Notes under the pieces: model-generated | What the model was told of the DNA's origin: nothing | The model's database searches: none | What the model saw: only the letters and a program-made list of their open reading frames with translations | Made by a program: the position numbers and the translations under genes | DNA from: Chloroflexota bacterium | GTDB taxonomy: Bacteria; Chloroflexota; Anaerolineae; B4-G1; SLSP01 | DNA: 6,388 nt | Direction of reading: 5' to 3' | NCBI GenBank assembly: GCA_012798275.1 | Contig: JAAZNO010000578.1 | Coordinates: 1 to 6,388, forward strand | Part shown: piece by piece, positions 1 to 5,978 of the stretch | How positions within the stretch are numbered: the first letter of the stretch is position 1 | Layout of the letters: each line of letters opens with the position of its first letter

Positions 1-897
1 CATGTCGCGCAGCTGCGGCAAGCGGGCATGGTGTGGGTCAAAGTGCAGGCGCGTTACGGCGAGAACGTGGACCTGCGCCCCTTCATCGCCGCGGCGCATG
101 AGCAGGGGTTCAAAGTGGCCGTCAGCGCGGTGGGACCGGCTGCGATGGTGACGGAGGCCGGCTTCTCGCGCCGCGTGAGCGAGTGGATGGCGGGAATCGC
201 CGCCGCCGGCGCCGACGCTATCGAGGTGTGGAACGAGCCTAACCTGCCGCGCGAGTGGCGTCAGGGTTACATCAGCCCCCGCGCCTACACCAATCTGCTC
301 TGTACGGCGTATTCGGCGATCAAGCGGGCGAATCGGGGGACGCTGGTCATCAGCGCTGCCCCTGCGCCGACGGGGTACTTCAACGGGTGCACGGCCAACG
401 GCTGCGACGATGCGCCGTGGCTGGAGGGCCTGGTCGTTACCGGCGCGGCGCGGTGCTTCGATTACCTCGGCGCGCATCACAACGCGGGGGCGACTTCCCC
501 TGCGGCGCGGACAGGACATCCCGCTGATCCCGAAGGCAAGCATCATTCGTGGTACTTCCTGCCGCAGACGGAGCTGTATTACGCGCAATTCGCCGGCAAG
601 CGGCAGCTCTTCTACACGGAGCTGGGCTATCTCTCGGCGGAGGGTTACGGCTGGATTCCCGAGGGCTTTAGCTGGGCGGGCAACATTTCGACGGCGATGC
701 AGGCTGCGTGGCTGGCGGAGGCTGTGGCGCTGAGCCGCGAGGGGGGCATGGTGCGGGCGCTCATCATCTGGAACGTGGACGCGACCTGCTACGGCGATTG
801 CGGCAGCGCTGAGGACCCGCAGGGCGGGTATGCGATCATCCGTCCTGGCGGCGCCTGTCCCGCGTGCGAGACGTTGGAAGCGCTGCGTGAGCCGTAG
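1..897 (+). CDS. glycoside-hydrolase-like TIM-barrel protein (clan A, GH39/GH5-like), 5' end outside window
   Basis: The frame is open from base 1, so the first visible Met (base 28) is probably internal and the gene starts upstream. The 298 visible residues look like the larger part of a TIM-barrel glycosidase of clan GH-A. The motif VWNEPN (visible residues 76-81) carries the expected acid/base Glu79 after Asn78. FYTELGY (204-210) carries the expected nucleophile Glu207, and IIWNVD (255-260) resembles the Trp-bearing last strand of such barrels. A GAHHN segment (158-162) fits an active-site histidine position. Cysteines at about 101, 130, 135, 152, 263, 267, 286 and 289 would suit disulfides in an exported protein, but any signal peptide lies outside the window. 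Family knowledge gives retaining cleavage of a beta-glycosidic bond; the substrate cannot be told. Related proteins can be non-catalytic, and I cannot assign a precise GH family. Confidence 0.72.
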   Translation, partial: HVAQLRQAGMVWVKVQARYGENVDLRPFIAAAHEQGFKVAVSAVGPAAMVTEAGFSRRVSEWMAGIAAAGADAIEVWNEPNLPREWRQGYISPRAYTNLLCTAYSAIKRANRGTLVISAAPAPTGYFNGCTANGCDDAPWLEGLVVTGAARCFDYLGAHHNAGATSPAARTGHPADPEGKHHSWYFLPQTELYYAQFAGKRQLFYTELGYLSAEGYGWIPEGFSWAGNISTAMQAAWLAEAVALSREGGMVRALIIWNVDATCYGDCGSAEDPQGGYAIIRPGGACPACETLEALREP

Positions 898-924
898 GGA
901 GACTCTGGGGCACGGTGTGTCTCC
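898..924 (+). other. weak hairpin after the glycosidase-like gene
   Basis: GGAGAC (898-903) and GTCTCC (919-924) can form a 6-bp stem with a 15-base loop immediately after the stop codon of the upstream gene. No run of T follows, so this is not a convincing intrinsic terminator. It is the only inverted repeat I see between that gene and the promoter ahead of obg. Confidence 0.25.
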
Positions 925-947
925 GATCGAGAAACATCTCCCGCAGT

Positions 948-975
948 TTGACATCCACCTCCATTGGGGTATCCT
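948..975 (+). promoter_or_regulatory. sigma-70-type promoter for obg
   Basis: A perfect -35 hexamer TTGACA (948-953) is followed after 16 bases by TATCCT (970-975), which matches the TATAAT consensus at four of six positions. Transcription would begin near 981-985 and leave a leader of roughly 35 bases before the obg start at 1019. The element lies in a 121-base gap between two co-directional genes, which suits a separate promoter for obg. No operator is evident. Confidence 0.6.
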
Positions 976-1018
976 TTCCTCGGCGCTGACGCGCTGAGAG
1001 TGCAATTTCAGGAGCGGC

Positions 1019-2290
1019 ATGTTCTACGACGAAGTTGAGATTTATGTAAAGGCCGGCGACGGCGGCAATGGCGCGGTGGCTTTCCGCCGCGAGAAATATG
1101 TCCCCTATGGCGGGCCTTCCGGCGGCGACGGCGGCAAGGGCGGCGACGTGGTGTTGGTGGTCAATCCCCACCTCAACACGCTGTACGCCTTCAGCCATCA
1201 GCGGGAGTTCATCGCCGAGAACGGTGAACATGGCCGCAACAAGGACCAGTTCGGCGCCGGCGGAGCGACCCTCGTCATCCAGGTGCCGCCGGGCACGGTC
1301 GTGAGCGATGCGGAGACGGGTGAGCTGCTGGCGGATTTGACCTCCACTGGTCAGGAATTCACCGTCGCTCGGGGCGGGAAAGGCGGACGCGGCAACAAGC
1401 GTTTTGCGACCTCGACCAATCAGGCACCGGAAATTGCCGAGAATGGCGCGCCGGGGGAAGCGCGTCGCCTGAAGCTGGAGCTCAAACTGCTCGCCGACGT
1501 GGGATTGGTGGGCAAGCCCAACGCCGGGAAATCCACGCTCCTCGCGGTGACGACGGCGGCGAAACCCAAGATCGCGCCCTATCCCTTCACGACGCTGGAG
1601 CCGCAGCTGGGCGTGGTGGCTTTTAGCCCCTCGGATACCTTCGTGATGACGGATTTGCCGGGCCTCATCGAGGACGCCAGCCAGGGCAAGGGGCTGGGGC
1701 TGGAATTCCTGCGGCATATTGAACGCACGCGGGTGTTGATCCACGTGCTCGATGCGACGGCTCCCGATCCCCTGGGGGATTTTGTGGCCATCAATGCGGA
1801 GATGGCCGCGTTTGGGCACGGTCTGGCCCAGAAGCCGCAGCTCGTGGCGCTCAACAAACTCGACATGCCCGAAGCGCGCGAGCGTTTCCCCGAGCTCCAG
1901 GCGGCGATCGAGGCTCAGGGGTACGAGGTCTTTGGCATCTCCGGCCTTACCCGCGAGGGGGTGCGGACCTTGATGGGCCGCGCTTACCAGCTGCTGCAGG
2001 AAACGCCCCTCCCGGAGCTGGCGACGGTCACCCCGTCGGTGATCACTCCCCCGCCGGTCGAGGAGACGTTCAGCATCCGGCGCGACGCCGATGGGGCCTG
2101 GATCGTCTCCGGCGCGAAGATCGAACGTGCCGTGCAGCGCACCAATCTCAACTACTTCGATAGCCTGCTGCGCCTGCACGCCTATCTGGAACATCAGGGC
2201 GTGATCAAGGCGCTGCGGGAGGCCGGCGTTCAGGAGGGCGATTACGTCCGCATCGGCGAGTACGAGCTCGAATGGCGCGATGAGGAGTGA
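1019..2290 (+). CDS. obg: GTPase Obg (CgtA), ribosome assembly and growth control
   Basis: This is a full-length Obg of 423 residues, close to the 428 of the Bacillus subtilis protein. The glycine-rich Obg fold occupies residues 1-158, with typical GDGGNG, GGDGGKGG and GKGGRGN stretches. The GTPase domain (about 159-328) has G1 GKPNAGKS (165-172), G2 around Thr191-Thr192, G3 DLPG (212-215) and G4 NKLD (279-282). The G5 position reads SGL (308-310) where SA is more usual. The C-terminal OCT domain, present in only part of the family, spans about 346-421 and ends in an acidic tail. The ATG is preceded by AGGAG (1010-1014) with a short 4-base spacer. Known role: a GTP-binding factor for 50S subunit maturation, linked to ppGpp and growth control, cytoplasmic and usually essential. 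A separate promoter lies upstream. Identification is firm. Confidence 0.97.
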   Translation: MFYDEVEIYVKAGDGGNGAVAFRREKYVPYGGPSGGDGGKGGDVVLVVNPHLNTLYAFSHQREFIAENGEHGRNKDQFGAGGATLVIQVPPGTVVSDAETGELLADLTSTGQEFTVARGGKGGRGNKRFATSTNQAPEIAENGAPGEARRLKLELKLLADVGLVGKPNAGKSTLLAVTTAAKPKIAPYPFTTLEPQLGVVAFSPSDTFVMTDLPGLIEDASQGKGLGLEFLRHIERTRVLIHVLDATAPDPLGDFVAINAEMAAFGHGLAQKPQLVALNKLDMPEARERFPELQAAIEAQGYEVFGISGLTREGVRTLMGRAYQLLQETPLPELATVTPSVITPPPVEETFSIRRDADGAWIVSGAKIERAVQRTNLNYFDSLLRLHAYLEHQGVIKALREAGVQEGDYVRIGEYELEWRDEE

Positions 2291-2298
2291 GCCCCGCG

Positions 2299-2365
2299 CT
2301 TCCACACCCTCTTCCTCATCACCCTTACCCCTCACCCATTACCCATTACCCACTACCCCTTTACA
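2299..2365 (+). repeat. G-free, C-rich heptamer repeat tract between obg and the SIS gene
   Basis: No G occurs on the plus strand in these 67 bases; by hand count 35 are C, 14 A and 18 T. The core (2334-2354) is three tandem heptamers, ACCCATT, ACCCATT and ACCCACT, flanked by related units (ACCCTT at 2321, ACCCCT). The minus strand therefore carries at least five runs of three or four G separated by 3-4 bases, a classical G-quadruplex pattern. Heptanucleotide tandem repeats of similar style are known in cyanobacteria (STRR elements). A C-rich, G-poor, unstructured transcript after a stop codon is also what a Rho loading site looks like. Which role, if any, applies is unknown. The tract ends directly at the ribosome binding site of the next gene. 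Confidence 0.85.
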
Positions 2366-2369
2366 GGAG
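2365..2369 (+). promoter_or_regulatory. ribosome binding site that fixes the SIS gene start
   Basis: AGGAG lies 4 bases before the ATG at 2374 and 7 bases before a second ATG at 2377. It excludes the longer in-frame reading from 2287, whose extra residues are only the translated C-rich repeat. The obg gene in this window also has AGGAG with a 4-base spacer, so 2374 is taken as the start; 2377 differs by one residue. Confidence 0.75.
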
Positions 2370-2373
2370 CCCC

Positions 2374-3420
2374 ATGATGACCGATTCCTATCTGAGCCGC
2401 GAGATTCAGGAGCAACCGGCAGTGTTGCGGGCCGTGCTGGAGCGCGAGTCGGAGGCGGTGCACGCGCTGGCGGCGGCAATTCGTCAACGGGCGCCGCGCT
2501 ATAGCGTCCTGGCGGCGCGGGGCAGTTCCGACAATGCCGCGCGTTACGGGCAATACCTTTTCGGCGCGTTCAACGGCATCACCGCGGCTCTGGCGACCCC
2601 GTCGCTTTTCACGCTTTACCGACGTCCGCCCTCCCTCGCAGAGGCGCTGGTCATCGGCGTCTCGCAATCGGGGCAATCGCCCGACATCGTCTCGGTGCTG
2701 GCTGAAGGGCAGCGCCAGGGAGCCTTGACGGTTGCCCTCACCAACGGGCTGGATTCCCCCCTGGCGCACGCGGCGGATTACACGCTGGGATTGCAGACGG
2801 GCCCTGAGCACAGCGTCGCCGCGACGAAGACCTACACGAGCTCGCTGCTGCTGCTGGCGCTGCTCAGCGCTGCCTGGGCCGGCGATGGGGAACGGCTCGC
2901 GGCGTTGGAACAGGTTCCCCTGTGGGCCGCCGCGGTGCTGGAGGATCTGCCGCGCGTGTTGCGCCTCGCCGAGCGCTACCGCTACATGGAGGCCTGCGTG
3001 ACCATGGGACGGGGCTTCAACTATGCGACCGCCTTCGAGCTCGCGCTCAAGCTCAAAGAGCTCACCTACATCATGGCTGAGCCGTATTCCTCGGCGGATT
3101 TTCAGCATGGGCCGGTGGCCATCGTGGAGCAGGGATTCCCGGTGCTGGCGGTGCTGCCAGAAGGCGAGGCCGCGCCGGACATGCTGGCGTTCCTCCAGGG
3201 ATTGCAGGAGCGCGCGCCGGAGCTGGTGGTGATTTCACCGCTGCAGGAAGCGCTGTCCCTGGCGCAGACGCCGTTGCCCCTGCCGACGGGCATCCCTGAA
3301 TGGCTCTCGCCGATTGTGGCCGTGTTGCCAGGGCAGATGTTGGCCCTGGGGCTGACGCTGGCGAAGGGCTACGATCCCGATCATCCGCGTGGCTTGCGAA
3401 AGGTGACGCTGACGCATTGA
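2374..3420 (+). CDS. SIS-domain sugar-phosphate isomerase/deaminase (GlmS-isomerase-like, NagB-II type)
   Basis: The 348-residue protein has two SIS (sugar isomerase) domains, about 40-170 and 200-335, and no N-terminal glutaminase domain; GlmS itself is about 610 residues. Phosphosugar-binding signatures are ARGSSDNAA (48-56), SQSGQSPD (97-104) and AATKTYT (149-155). By motif alignment with the E. coli GlmS isomerase domain, Lys226 and Glu229 (in ALKLKE), His245 (in QHGP) and Lys343 (in RGLRKVT near the C terminus) match the catalytic Lys485, Glu488, His504 and Lys603. The chemistry is therefore probably aldose-ketose isomerisation of an amino-sugar phosphate. Without a glutaminase domain the family knowledge points to a glucosamine-6-phosphate deaminase (NagB-II) or an AgaS-like enzyme, acting in the cytoplasm in amino-sugar breakdown. 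Exact substrate is not decidable here. It lies 83 bases after obg and may be read through from the obg promoter unless the C-rich tract terminates transcription. Confidence 0.85.
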   Translation: MMTDSYLSREIQEQPAVLRAVLERESEAVHALAAAIRQRAPRYSVLAARGSSDNAARYGQYLFGAFNGITAALATPSLFTLYRRPPSLAEALVIGVSQSGQSPDIVSVLAEGQRQGALTVALTNGLDSPLAHAADYTLGLQTGPEHSVAATKTYTSSLLLLALLSAAWAGDGERLAALEQVPLWAAAVLEDLPRVLRLAERYRYMEACVTMGRGFNYATAFELALKLKELTYIMAEPYSSADFQHGPVAIVEQGFPVLAVLPEGEAAPDMLAFLQGLQERAPELVVISPLQEALSLAQTPLPLPTGIPEWLSPIVAVLPGQMLALGLTLAKGYDPDHPRGLRKVTLTH

Positions 3421-3445
3421 GGTGGGGGATGGGTAATGGGTGAGG
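3421..3445 (+). repeat. second, inverted copy of the heptamer repeat in the convergent gap
   Basis: Bases 3429-3445 are the exact reverse complement of 2330-2346 (17 of 17), and similarity continues loosely to 3421. The copy fills most of the 31-base gap between the convergent SIS and lysA genes. The plus strand here has three runs of at least three G plus shorter GG pairs. Read along the lysA transcript, it is again a C-rich tract directly after a stop codon, as after obg. Confidence 0.8.
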
Positions 3446-3451
3446 AGCCTT

Positions 3452-4759
3452 TTACGTTCTCACGTCATTCTGCCCCCACCACGGGGCGCTGAGCACGTCC
3501 TCACGCGGCTGCAAAACTTCCACCGAACCTTCTTCCAGCCACAGCGCGGCCGGCCTGCCGGCGAGGTTGTAGTTGGAGGCCATGCTGAGCTGGTACGCGC
3601 CTGCGACCGGCAAGGCCAGCAAATCGCCGCGCGCTACGGCGGGCAGCTCCGCGCCCTGGATCAGAAAATCCCCTGACTCGCAGAATTTCCCCACGAGGGT
3701 GACCCGTTCGACGGCGGGAGCGTCCATCCGCTCCGGCAGGACGGCGAGATAGCGCGCGCCGTACAGCGCGGGGCGGGGATTGTCCGCCATGCCGCCATCC
3801 ACGGCGACCCAGCGCGTCCCATCGCTGCCAGTCTTGCACGCGCCGACGGTGTAAAGCGCCACGCCGGCCCGCGCCGCCAGCCAGCGCCCCGGCTCCAGCA
3901 CCAGTCGCGGCAGGGGTCGTCCCTCGCGGGCGCATTCGGCTTGCACCGCCGCGGCGACGCTCTCGACCCACGCCGTCACCGGCACGGTTGGATCGTCCGG
4001 CGTGTAGCGGACGTGCCATCCGCCGCCGGGGCTGAATTCCGTGGGCCAGAAGTCCGCGTCCCGCGCGAGGGCGTACAGCCGCCGGATGGCTTCCACGTAG
4101 GGGGCGAGCTCCTGGATCTGCGAGCCGAGGTGCGTGTGCAGCCCCACGAGCTCCAGATGCGGGCTGGCTTGGGCGCGACGGAGCGCCTCGGCGGCCTGAC
4201 CGTCGGCCAGCGGCAGCCCAAACTTGGTATGTTCGTGGCCGGTCTGGCGATAGGCGTGCGTCTCCACCGCCACCCCCGGCGTGACCCGCAGCCAGAGCCG
4301 CGCGCGGCGGCCCTGCGCCGCGGCCAGCGTTTCCAGGAAGGCCAGCTCCTCCAGGCTATCCACGACAATGGCCTGGATTCCGGCCTCCAACGCGGCGGTC
4401 AGTTCTGCGGCGGATTTGTTGTTGCCGTGCAGATGAATTTTTTCCGGTGGGAAGCCGGCCTGCAGGGCGACGCGCAGTTCGCCCAGGCTGACGACGTCCA
4501 CACCGGCTCCCAGCGCGGCGATTTTGCGGGCAAAACGGGGGGCGAAATAGGCTTTCGCGGCGTAGGTGATTTCCGTGGGGCCGGGGTACGCGGCGGCCAG
4601 CGCCTGTCGCAGCCCGACGAGTTGCTGTCGCACCGTCGCGCCGTCGTAGAGGTAGAGGGGCGTGCCCCACTCCCGCGCCAGGTCACCGAGAGCGCGCCCC
4701 GCGATGGCAAGCCGGCCGCCGGAACACGTCGTCGTGATAGGGAATATCTCAAGGCTCAT
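3452..4759 (-). CDS. lysA: diaminopimelate decarboxylase
   Basis: This 435-residue, PLP-dependent, fold-type III decarboxylase catalyses the last step of lysine synthesis, meso-diaminopimelate to L-lysine plus CO2, in the cytoplasm. The N-terminal alanine-racemase-like barrel holds the PLP lysine Lys69 in YAAKAY, HGNNKS (111-116), HTHLGSQ (208-214), the phosphate-binding GGG (245-247) and EPGR (289-292). The C-terminal beta domain has DGGM (321-324), CESGD (360-364) with the cysteine and glutamate that act from the partner subunit, and GAY (387-389) followed by SMASNYN. Length is usual for LysA. Small deviations are GGGWH where GGGxG is common, and Trp293 after EPGR where Ser is frequent. The ATG at 4759 overlaps the stop of the PIG-L gene by ATGA, so translation is probably coupled, and only a weak AGG precedes it. 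Related PLP decarboxylases cannot be excluded, but CESGD and the overall motif set favour LysA. Confidence 0.94.
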   Translation of the reverse strand: MSLEIFPITTTCSGGRLAIAGRALGDLAREWGTPLYLYDGATVRQQLVGLRQALAAAYPGPTEITYAAKAYFAPRFARKIAALGAGVDVVSLGELRVALQAGFPPEKIHLHGNNKSAAELTAALEAGIQAIVVDSLEELAFLETLAAAQGRRARLWLRVTPGVAVETHAYRQTGHEHTKFGLPLADGQAAEALRRAQASPHLELVGLHTHLGSQIQELAPYVEAIRRLYALARDADFWPTEFSPGGGWHVRYTPDDPTVPVTAWVESVAAAVQAECAREGRPLPRLVLEPGRWLAARAGVALYTVGACKTGSDGTRWVAVDGGMADNPRPALYGARYLAVLPERMDAPAVERVTLVGKFCESGDFLIQGAELPAVARGDLLALPVAGAYQLSMASNYNLAGRPAALWLEEGSVEVLQPREDVLSAPWWGQNDVRT

Positions 4760-5607
4760 GGGAGATACCTGGTCAGGCGGCGCTGCACGTCTTCCGCAAA
4801 ACGGGAGATGGCGCCCTGCACGTAGGCGGCGATGTCGCGTGTGGGATCGGCGACGAGGGGAGTGAGGTCCATGGCGAAGACCATGCCGGTGGCGATGTCG
4901 GTGGCGTGCGAGGCGTAGTAGGTAGCGTTGGCGCGCCGTCGTCCCAGCGTGGCCAGGTCATAGCGCTTGCCGCCGCAAATCTGCGAATCGAAGACGCCTA
5001 ACAGCGCGGCCTGGAGGCTCTCGCGCGCCGAGCAGTCGAAGGCGACCTTTTCCTCGTCCGACAGCCAATCCAGCGCGCGCCAGACCTCGCAGCCATAAAC
5101 GGCGGCGGGACGCGCTTCGGGGGGCAGCTGGCGCAGCGCGGCGAGCGTCTTCAGGGCGACAGCGACGTGCGTGTCGTGTTTATCCGCCAGGTTGTGCGTG
5201 TAGACGACCTGCGGGCGTGTGGCGAGCAGGATTTGCTCCAGGTCGGTGATGACAGTGTCATTGTGCGGATTCTTCACCGCTGCGCTGGGATAATCCAGCA
5301 AGACTTGGGCGGCGTAATCGCCCAGGACCGCCGCCGCGCGCTGCTCCTGTCGGCGTACGCGCTGCATTTCCTCGTCGGTGTAGGCGGCGTAGAGGTCATC
5401 GCGGGGCGAGCCGCTGCCGTTGGTGACGACTACGCCGGTGAACCAGCGGTCCGGCTGCCGGTAGCACTGCAGGATGCCGTCAATGGCCATGATTTCGATG
5501 TCATCCTCGTGCGCGGCGATTGCCAGATGGGTGGTGCGTGCGAGGGCTTGCAGCGCGGGGGTCCCCTCGGGTACAAAAATCTCTGCGAAATTATTGTGAA
5601 ATTCCAT
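4756..5607 (-). CDS. PIG-L family zinc-dependent deacetylase
   Basis: The 283-residue protein is a PIG-L (LmbE-like) deacetylase. The metal-site motif appears as AHEDDIE (32-38), a variant of the common AHPDDE: His33 and Asp36 are the expected zinc ligands and Asp35 the catalytic base, by analogy with MshB. The second motif, HDTHVAV (144-150), supplies His147 as the third ligand. Family members hydrolyse N-acetyl groups from GlcNAc-containing molecules (GlcNAc-phosphatidylinositol, GlcNAc-inositol, chitooligosaccharides and antibiotics); the substrate here is unknown. There is no signal peptide, so it is probably cytoplasmic. The start at 5607 is chosen because AGGAG precedes it. In-frame Met codons at 5628 and 5739 lack a binding site, and the longest reading crosses a strong hairpin. 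It is the first gene of a translationally coupled pair with lysA. Confidence 0.85.
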   Translation of the reverse strand: MEFHNNFAEIFVPEGTPALQALARTTHLAIAAHEDDIEIMAIDGILQCYRQPDRWFTGVVVTNGSGSPRDDLYAAYTDEEMQRVRRQEQRAAAVLGDYAAQVLLDYPSAAVKNPHNDTVITDLEQILLATRPQVVYTHNLADKHDTHVAVALKTLAALRQLPPEARPAAVYGCEVWRALDWLSDEEKVAFDCSARESLQAALLGVFDSQICGGKRYDLATLGRRRANATYYASHATDIATGMVFAMDLTPLVADPTRDIAAYVQGAISRFAEDVQRRLTRYLP

Positions 5608-5616
5608 TGCTGACTG

Positions 5617-5621
5617 CTCCT
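5617..5621 (-). promoter_or_regulatory. ribosome binding site that decides the PIG-L start
   Basis: On the minus strand AGGAG is followed after 9 bases by the ATG at 5607. No comparable sequence precedes the upstream in-frame ATG at 5628. The shorter protein also begins closer to the conserved domain. Confidence 0.65.
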
Positions 5622-5649
5622 GTGCCATGGGTGAAAGTTTGGCGAGTTT

Positions 5650-5676
5650 GCCCCGCTCCGGAATGAAGAGCGGGGC
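5650..5676 (-). other. strong GC hairpin in the leader of the PIG-L gene
   Basis: GCCCCGCTC (5650-5658) and GAGCGGGGC (5668-5676) form a perfect 9-bp stem with a 9-base loop, 43 bases before the PIG-L start codon. On the plus strand the stem is followed by TGATTTGTT, which resembles a terminator tail, yet no plus-strand gene lies upstream to need it. On the minus strand no T run follows. It may act as a leader or attenuation structure, or as an imperfect terminator for the PIN module. Confidence 0.6.
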
Positions 5677-5705
5677 TGATTTGTTAAGTCTGTGGCAGGG
5701 GGTCC

Positions 5706-5734
5706 GGCAAACAACGCGCGGCAGCGCGCTTGCC
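5706..5734 (-). other. two-part hairpin after the 68-residue gene
   Basis: GGCAA (5706-5710) pairs with TTGCC (5730-5734), and inside it CGCGC (5715-5719) pairs with GCGCG (5724-5728) around a GGCA loop. It begins 38 bases past the stop of the PIN-linked small gene and has no T run on the minus strand. It may stabilise or end that transcript. The rest of the 5608-5771 gap shows no convincing promoter: TTGCCG with TAACAA at an 18-base spacing (minus strand) is too weak to call. Confidence 0.35.
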
Positions 5735-5771
5735 TGCATCAGACGGGGGATGGAATTCTCAACCTGTGGGC

Positions 5772-5978
5772 TTACTCCGAATCACGTTGTAAACGTCGGC
5801 GCATTGCCTGCGCGCTGAGCTCGGCGACGTCTTCATCCTGCCATAAGTCCCGCTGCCATTTAGTGTAATCAAAAGGCTCTCGCAGCAGGAGCGCGATGAA
5901 GCGCTCGGCATTTAGCTCACCAAGGGCTCGAATTAACGTCTCCAGCCCCTTCGCTCTCAATTCTGTATCTGTCATCAT
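5772..5978 (-). CDS. small protein paired with PIN-domain gene, putative antitoxin
   Basis: This is a 68-residue protein with no signal peptide or membrane segment. A probably helical N-terminal part (about residues 5-33) leads into the segment REPFDYTKWQ (33-42), then a short acidic stretch (QDEDVAEL, 47-54) and a basic C-terminal tail (MRRRLQR). I recall similar small proteins beside PIN-domain genes in cyanobacteria and Chloroflexi, but I know no named family and no DNA-binding motif is obvious. The start overlaps the PIN gene stop by ATGA, with AAGGTG (5983-5988) 4 bases before the first ATG and 7 before a second one at 5975. The tight overlap suggests co-expression at a fixed ratio, as in toxin-antitoxin pairs. 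The antitoxin role is inferred from pairing and size alone. Confidence 0.7.
   Translation of the reverse strand: MMTDTELRAKGLETLIRALGELNAERFIALLLREPFDYTKWQRDLWQDEDVAELSAQAMRRRLQRDSE

Noticed and set aside
308..310. Loss of the Obg G5 motif (residues SGL instead of SA)
   Set aside because: These numbers are residue positions in Obg. G5 is the least conserved GTPase motif, and G1, G3 and G4 are intact, so loss of function is not implied.
836..2335. A 499-codon open frame on the minus strand opposite obg
   Set aside because: It is antisense to an unmistakable, full-length Obg. Its translation is rich in Arg, His and Gly without recognisable motifs, as expected for the reverse complement of GC-rich coding DNA.
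2330..2354. CRISPR-like array
   Set aside because: The units are 7 bases and directly adjacent, with no spacers of uniform length, so this is a simple tandem repeat.
2287..2373. An N-terminal extension of the SIS protein starting inside the obg stop region
   Set aside because: The extra residues are translated C-rich repeat (many Pro, His, Tyr), and AGGAG at 2365-2369 points to the ATG at 2374.
3440..3463. Terminator hairpin between the convergent SIS and lysA genes
   Set aside because: GTGAGGA and TTCTCAC can pair (one G-U) around a 10-base loop, but the stem is short, lies partly in lysA coding sequence, and has no T run on either strand.
3941..4825. A 294-codon plus-strand frame opposite lysA
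   Set aside because: It is fully explained as the shadow of lysA, which has all its catalytic motifs. It has no recognisable domain and crosses the lysA/PIG-L junction.
5608..5739. A longer PIG-L protein starting at 5739 or 5628
   Set aside because: Neither start has a ribosome binding site, and the 5739 reading would run through the 5650-5676 hairpin. The ATG at 5607 has AGGAG at a 9-base spacing.
5608..5771. Lysine riboswitch ahead of the PIG-L/lysA unit
   Set aside because: The gap is short for a lysine aptamer, and I see none of its conserved junction sequences; only two simple hairpins are present.
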